Assembly: GCA_017620615.1 (NCBI GenBank)
Contig: JAGAUW010000025.1
Coordinates: 1-40,740, forward strand
Direction of reading: 5' to 3'
Length of the DNA: 40,740 nucleotides
From: Clostridia bacterium
GTDB lineage: Bacteria > Bacillota > Clostridia > Monoglobales > Monoglobaceae
Shown here: positions 40,488-40,740 of the stretch, in pieces
Layout of the letters: each line of letters begins with the position of its first letter
Numbering within the stretch: position 1 is the first letter of the stretch
Translations under genes and position numbers: made by a program
The notes under the pieces: generated by a model
Told to the model about the DNA's origin: nothing
The model's input: only the letters and a program-made list of their open reading frames with translations
Database searches by the model: none

Positions 40488-40740
40488 AAACAACCTAAAG
40501 GTTATTATACCACAATAACGGAGGCGGTGGAACGTCGCCGTAGTGTTGTGATAAAACGTTCTCCGAAACACAGAAATCTTTGATTTCGTTTTGTTTCGTT
40601 GTTAAAGGGCAACCCCTTTTATCATTTTTGGGGCAAACTGATTTATAATTTGCCATTTTCACAACAATCATTTTTATTTGCTCTGATATTGCTCTGATTT
40701 GCCCATATTTGCCCTGATACAAAATGCTGATAACTGCTCA

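Larger units (their letters stand above)
39835..40740. other. Gene-poor right end (about 900 bp)
   Basis: No open frame here has credible coding features. It holds the inverted-repeat element (39927-40424), a minus-strand terminator-like hairpin (40455-40487) and, from 40500 on, several small hairpins, including a 6-bp stem at about 40604-40619 and short gggcaaat-type direct repeats near 40680-40720. The strand and identity of whatever lies beyond the right edge cannot be judged. Confidence 0.6.

Noticed and set aside
40495..40722. A 75-codon minus-strand frame at the right edge
   Set aside because: It starts with TTG without an SD, has an in-frame stop just upstream and a low-complexity PPPP end overlapping hairpins.
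1..40740. CRISPR arrays, rRNA operons, prophage or insertion-sequence genes
   Set aside because: I saw no regularly spaced direct repeats, rRNA signatures, transposases or integrases anywhere in the window.

Overview
The window looks like chromosomal DNA from an anaerobic, endospore-forming member of the Clostridia (Bacillota). The supports are low-to-moderate GC, strong AGGAGG-type ribosome binding sites, sporulation genes (spoVT, spoIID, a spoVB-like flippase), an oxygen-sensitive class III ribonucleotide reductase, an Rnf ion-pumping complex and S-layer-homology (SLH) proteins. I cannot place it below class with confidence.

Layout. 1-2.7 kb: the 3' part of an anaerobic NTP reductase (nrdD) carrying a fused C-terminal redoxin, followed by thioredoxin reductase (trxB). 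2.75-3.3 kb: spoVT, convergent. 3.5-10.3 kb: rnhA, the Fe-S/sulfur-transfer genes nifS and nifU, the tRNA thiolase mnmA, the helicase pcrA, a methyltransferase, and a cold-shock gene with its own consensus promoter. 10.4-13.8 kb: hslO, then spoVB-like and spoIID on the minus strand. 13.9-15.1 kb: the rpsF-ssb-rpsR operon behind a consensus promoter and a hairpin leader. 15.2-20.7 kb: an SLH amidase, a U32 peptidase-family gene and a 959-residue SLH surface protein. 20.8-26.6 kb: an arginine operon on the minus strand, argC-argJ-argB-argR-argD-argF, with ARG-box-like sites around its promoter. 26.6-29.3 kb: the rpmH-rnpA-yidD-yidC-jag cluster on the minus strand. 29.5-39.5 kb, plus strand: dnaA, mnmE, a DnaD-domain gene, a helicase-loader-like ATPase and then rnfCDGEAB. 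39.5-40.74 kb: a 58-residue cysteine-rich gene and about 900 bp of non-coding DNA dominated by a roughly 500-bp imperfect inverted-repeat element.

How the genes fit together. NifS and NifU supply sulfur and clusters, and MnmA draws on cysteine-desulfurase sulfur to thiolate tRNA wobble uridine; MnmE modifies the same nucleotide. DnaA, the DnaD protein and the ATPase are replication-initiation functions gathered next to the rpmH/dnaA divergence, but dnaN, recF and gyrB are absent from this stretch. The Rnf genes couple ferredoxin:NAD+ electron flow to ion pumping. ArgR sits inside the operon it probably represses.

Most of the window is ordinary housekeeping DNA. The least-explained parts are the inverted-repeat element at the right end, the mutually exclusive hairpins between rpmH and rnpA, the hairpin over the mnmA start, and the small cysteine-rich protein. 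I did not find a convincing new multi-gene system.
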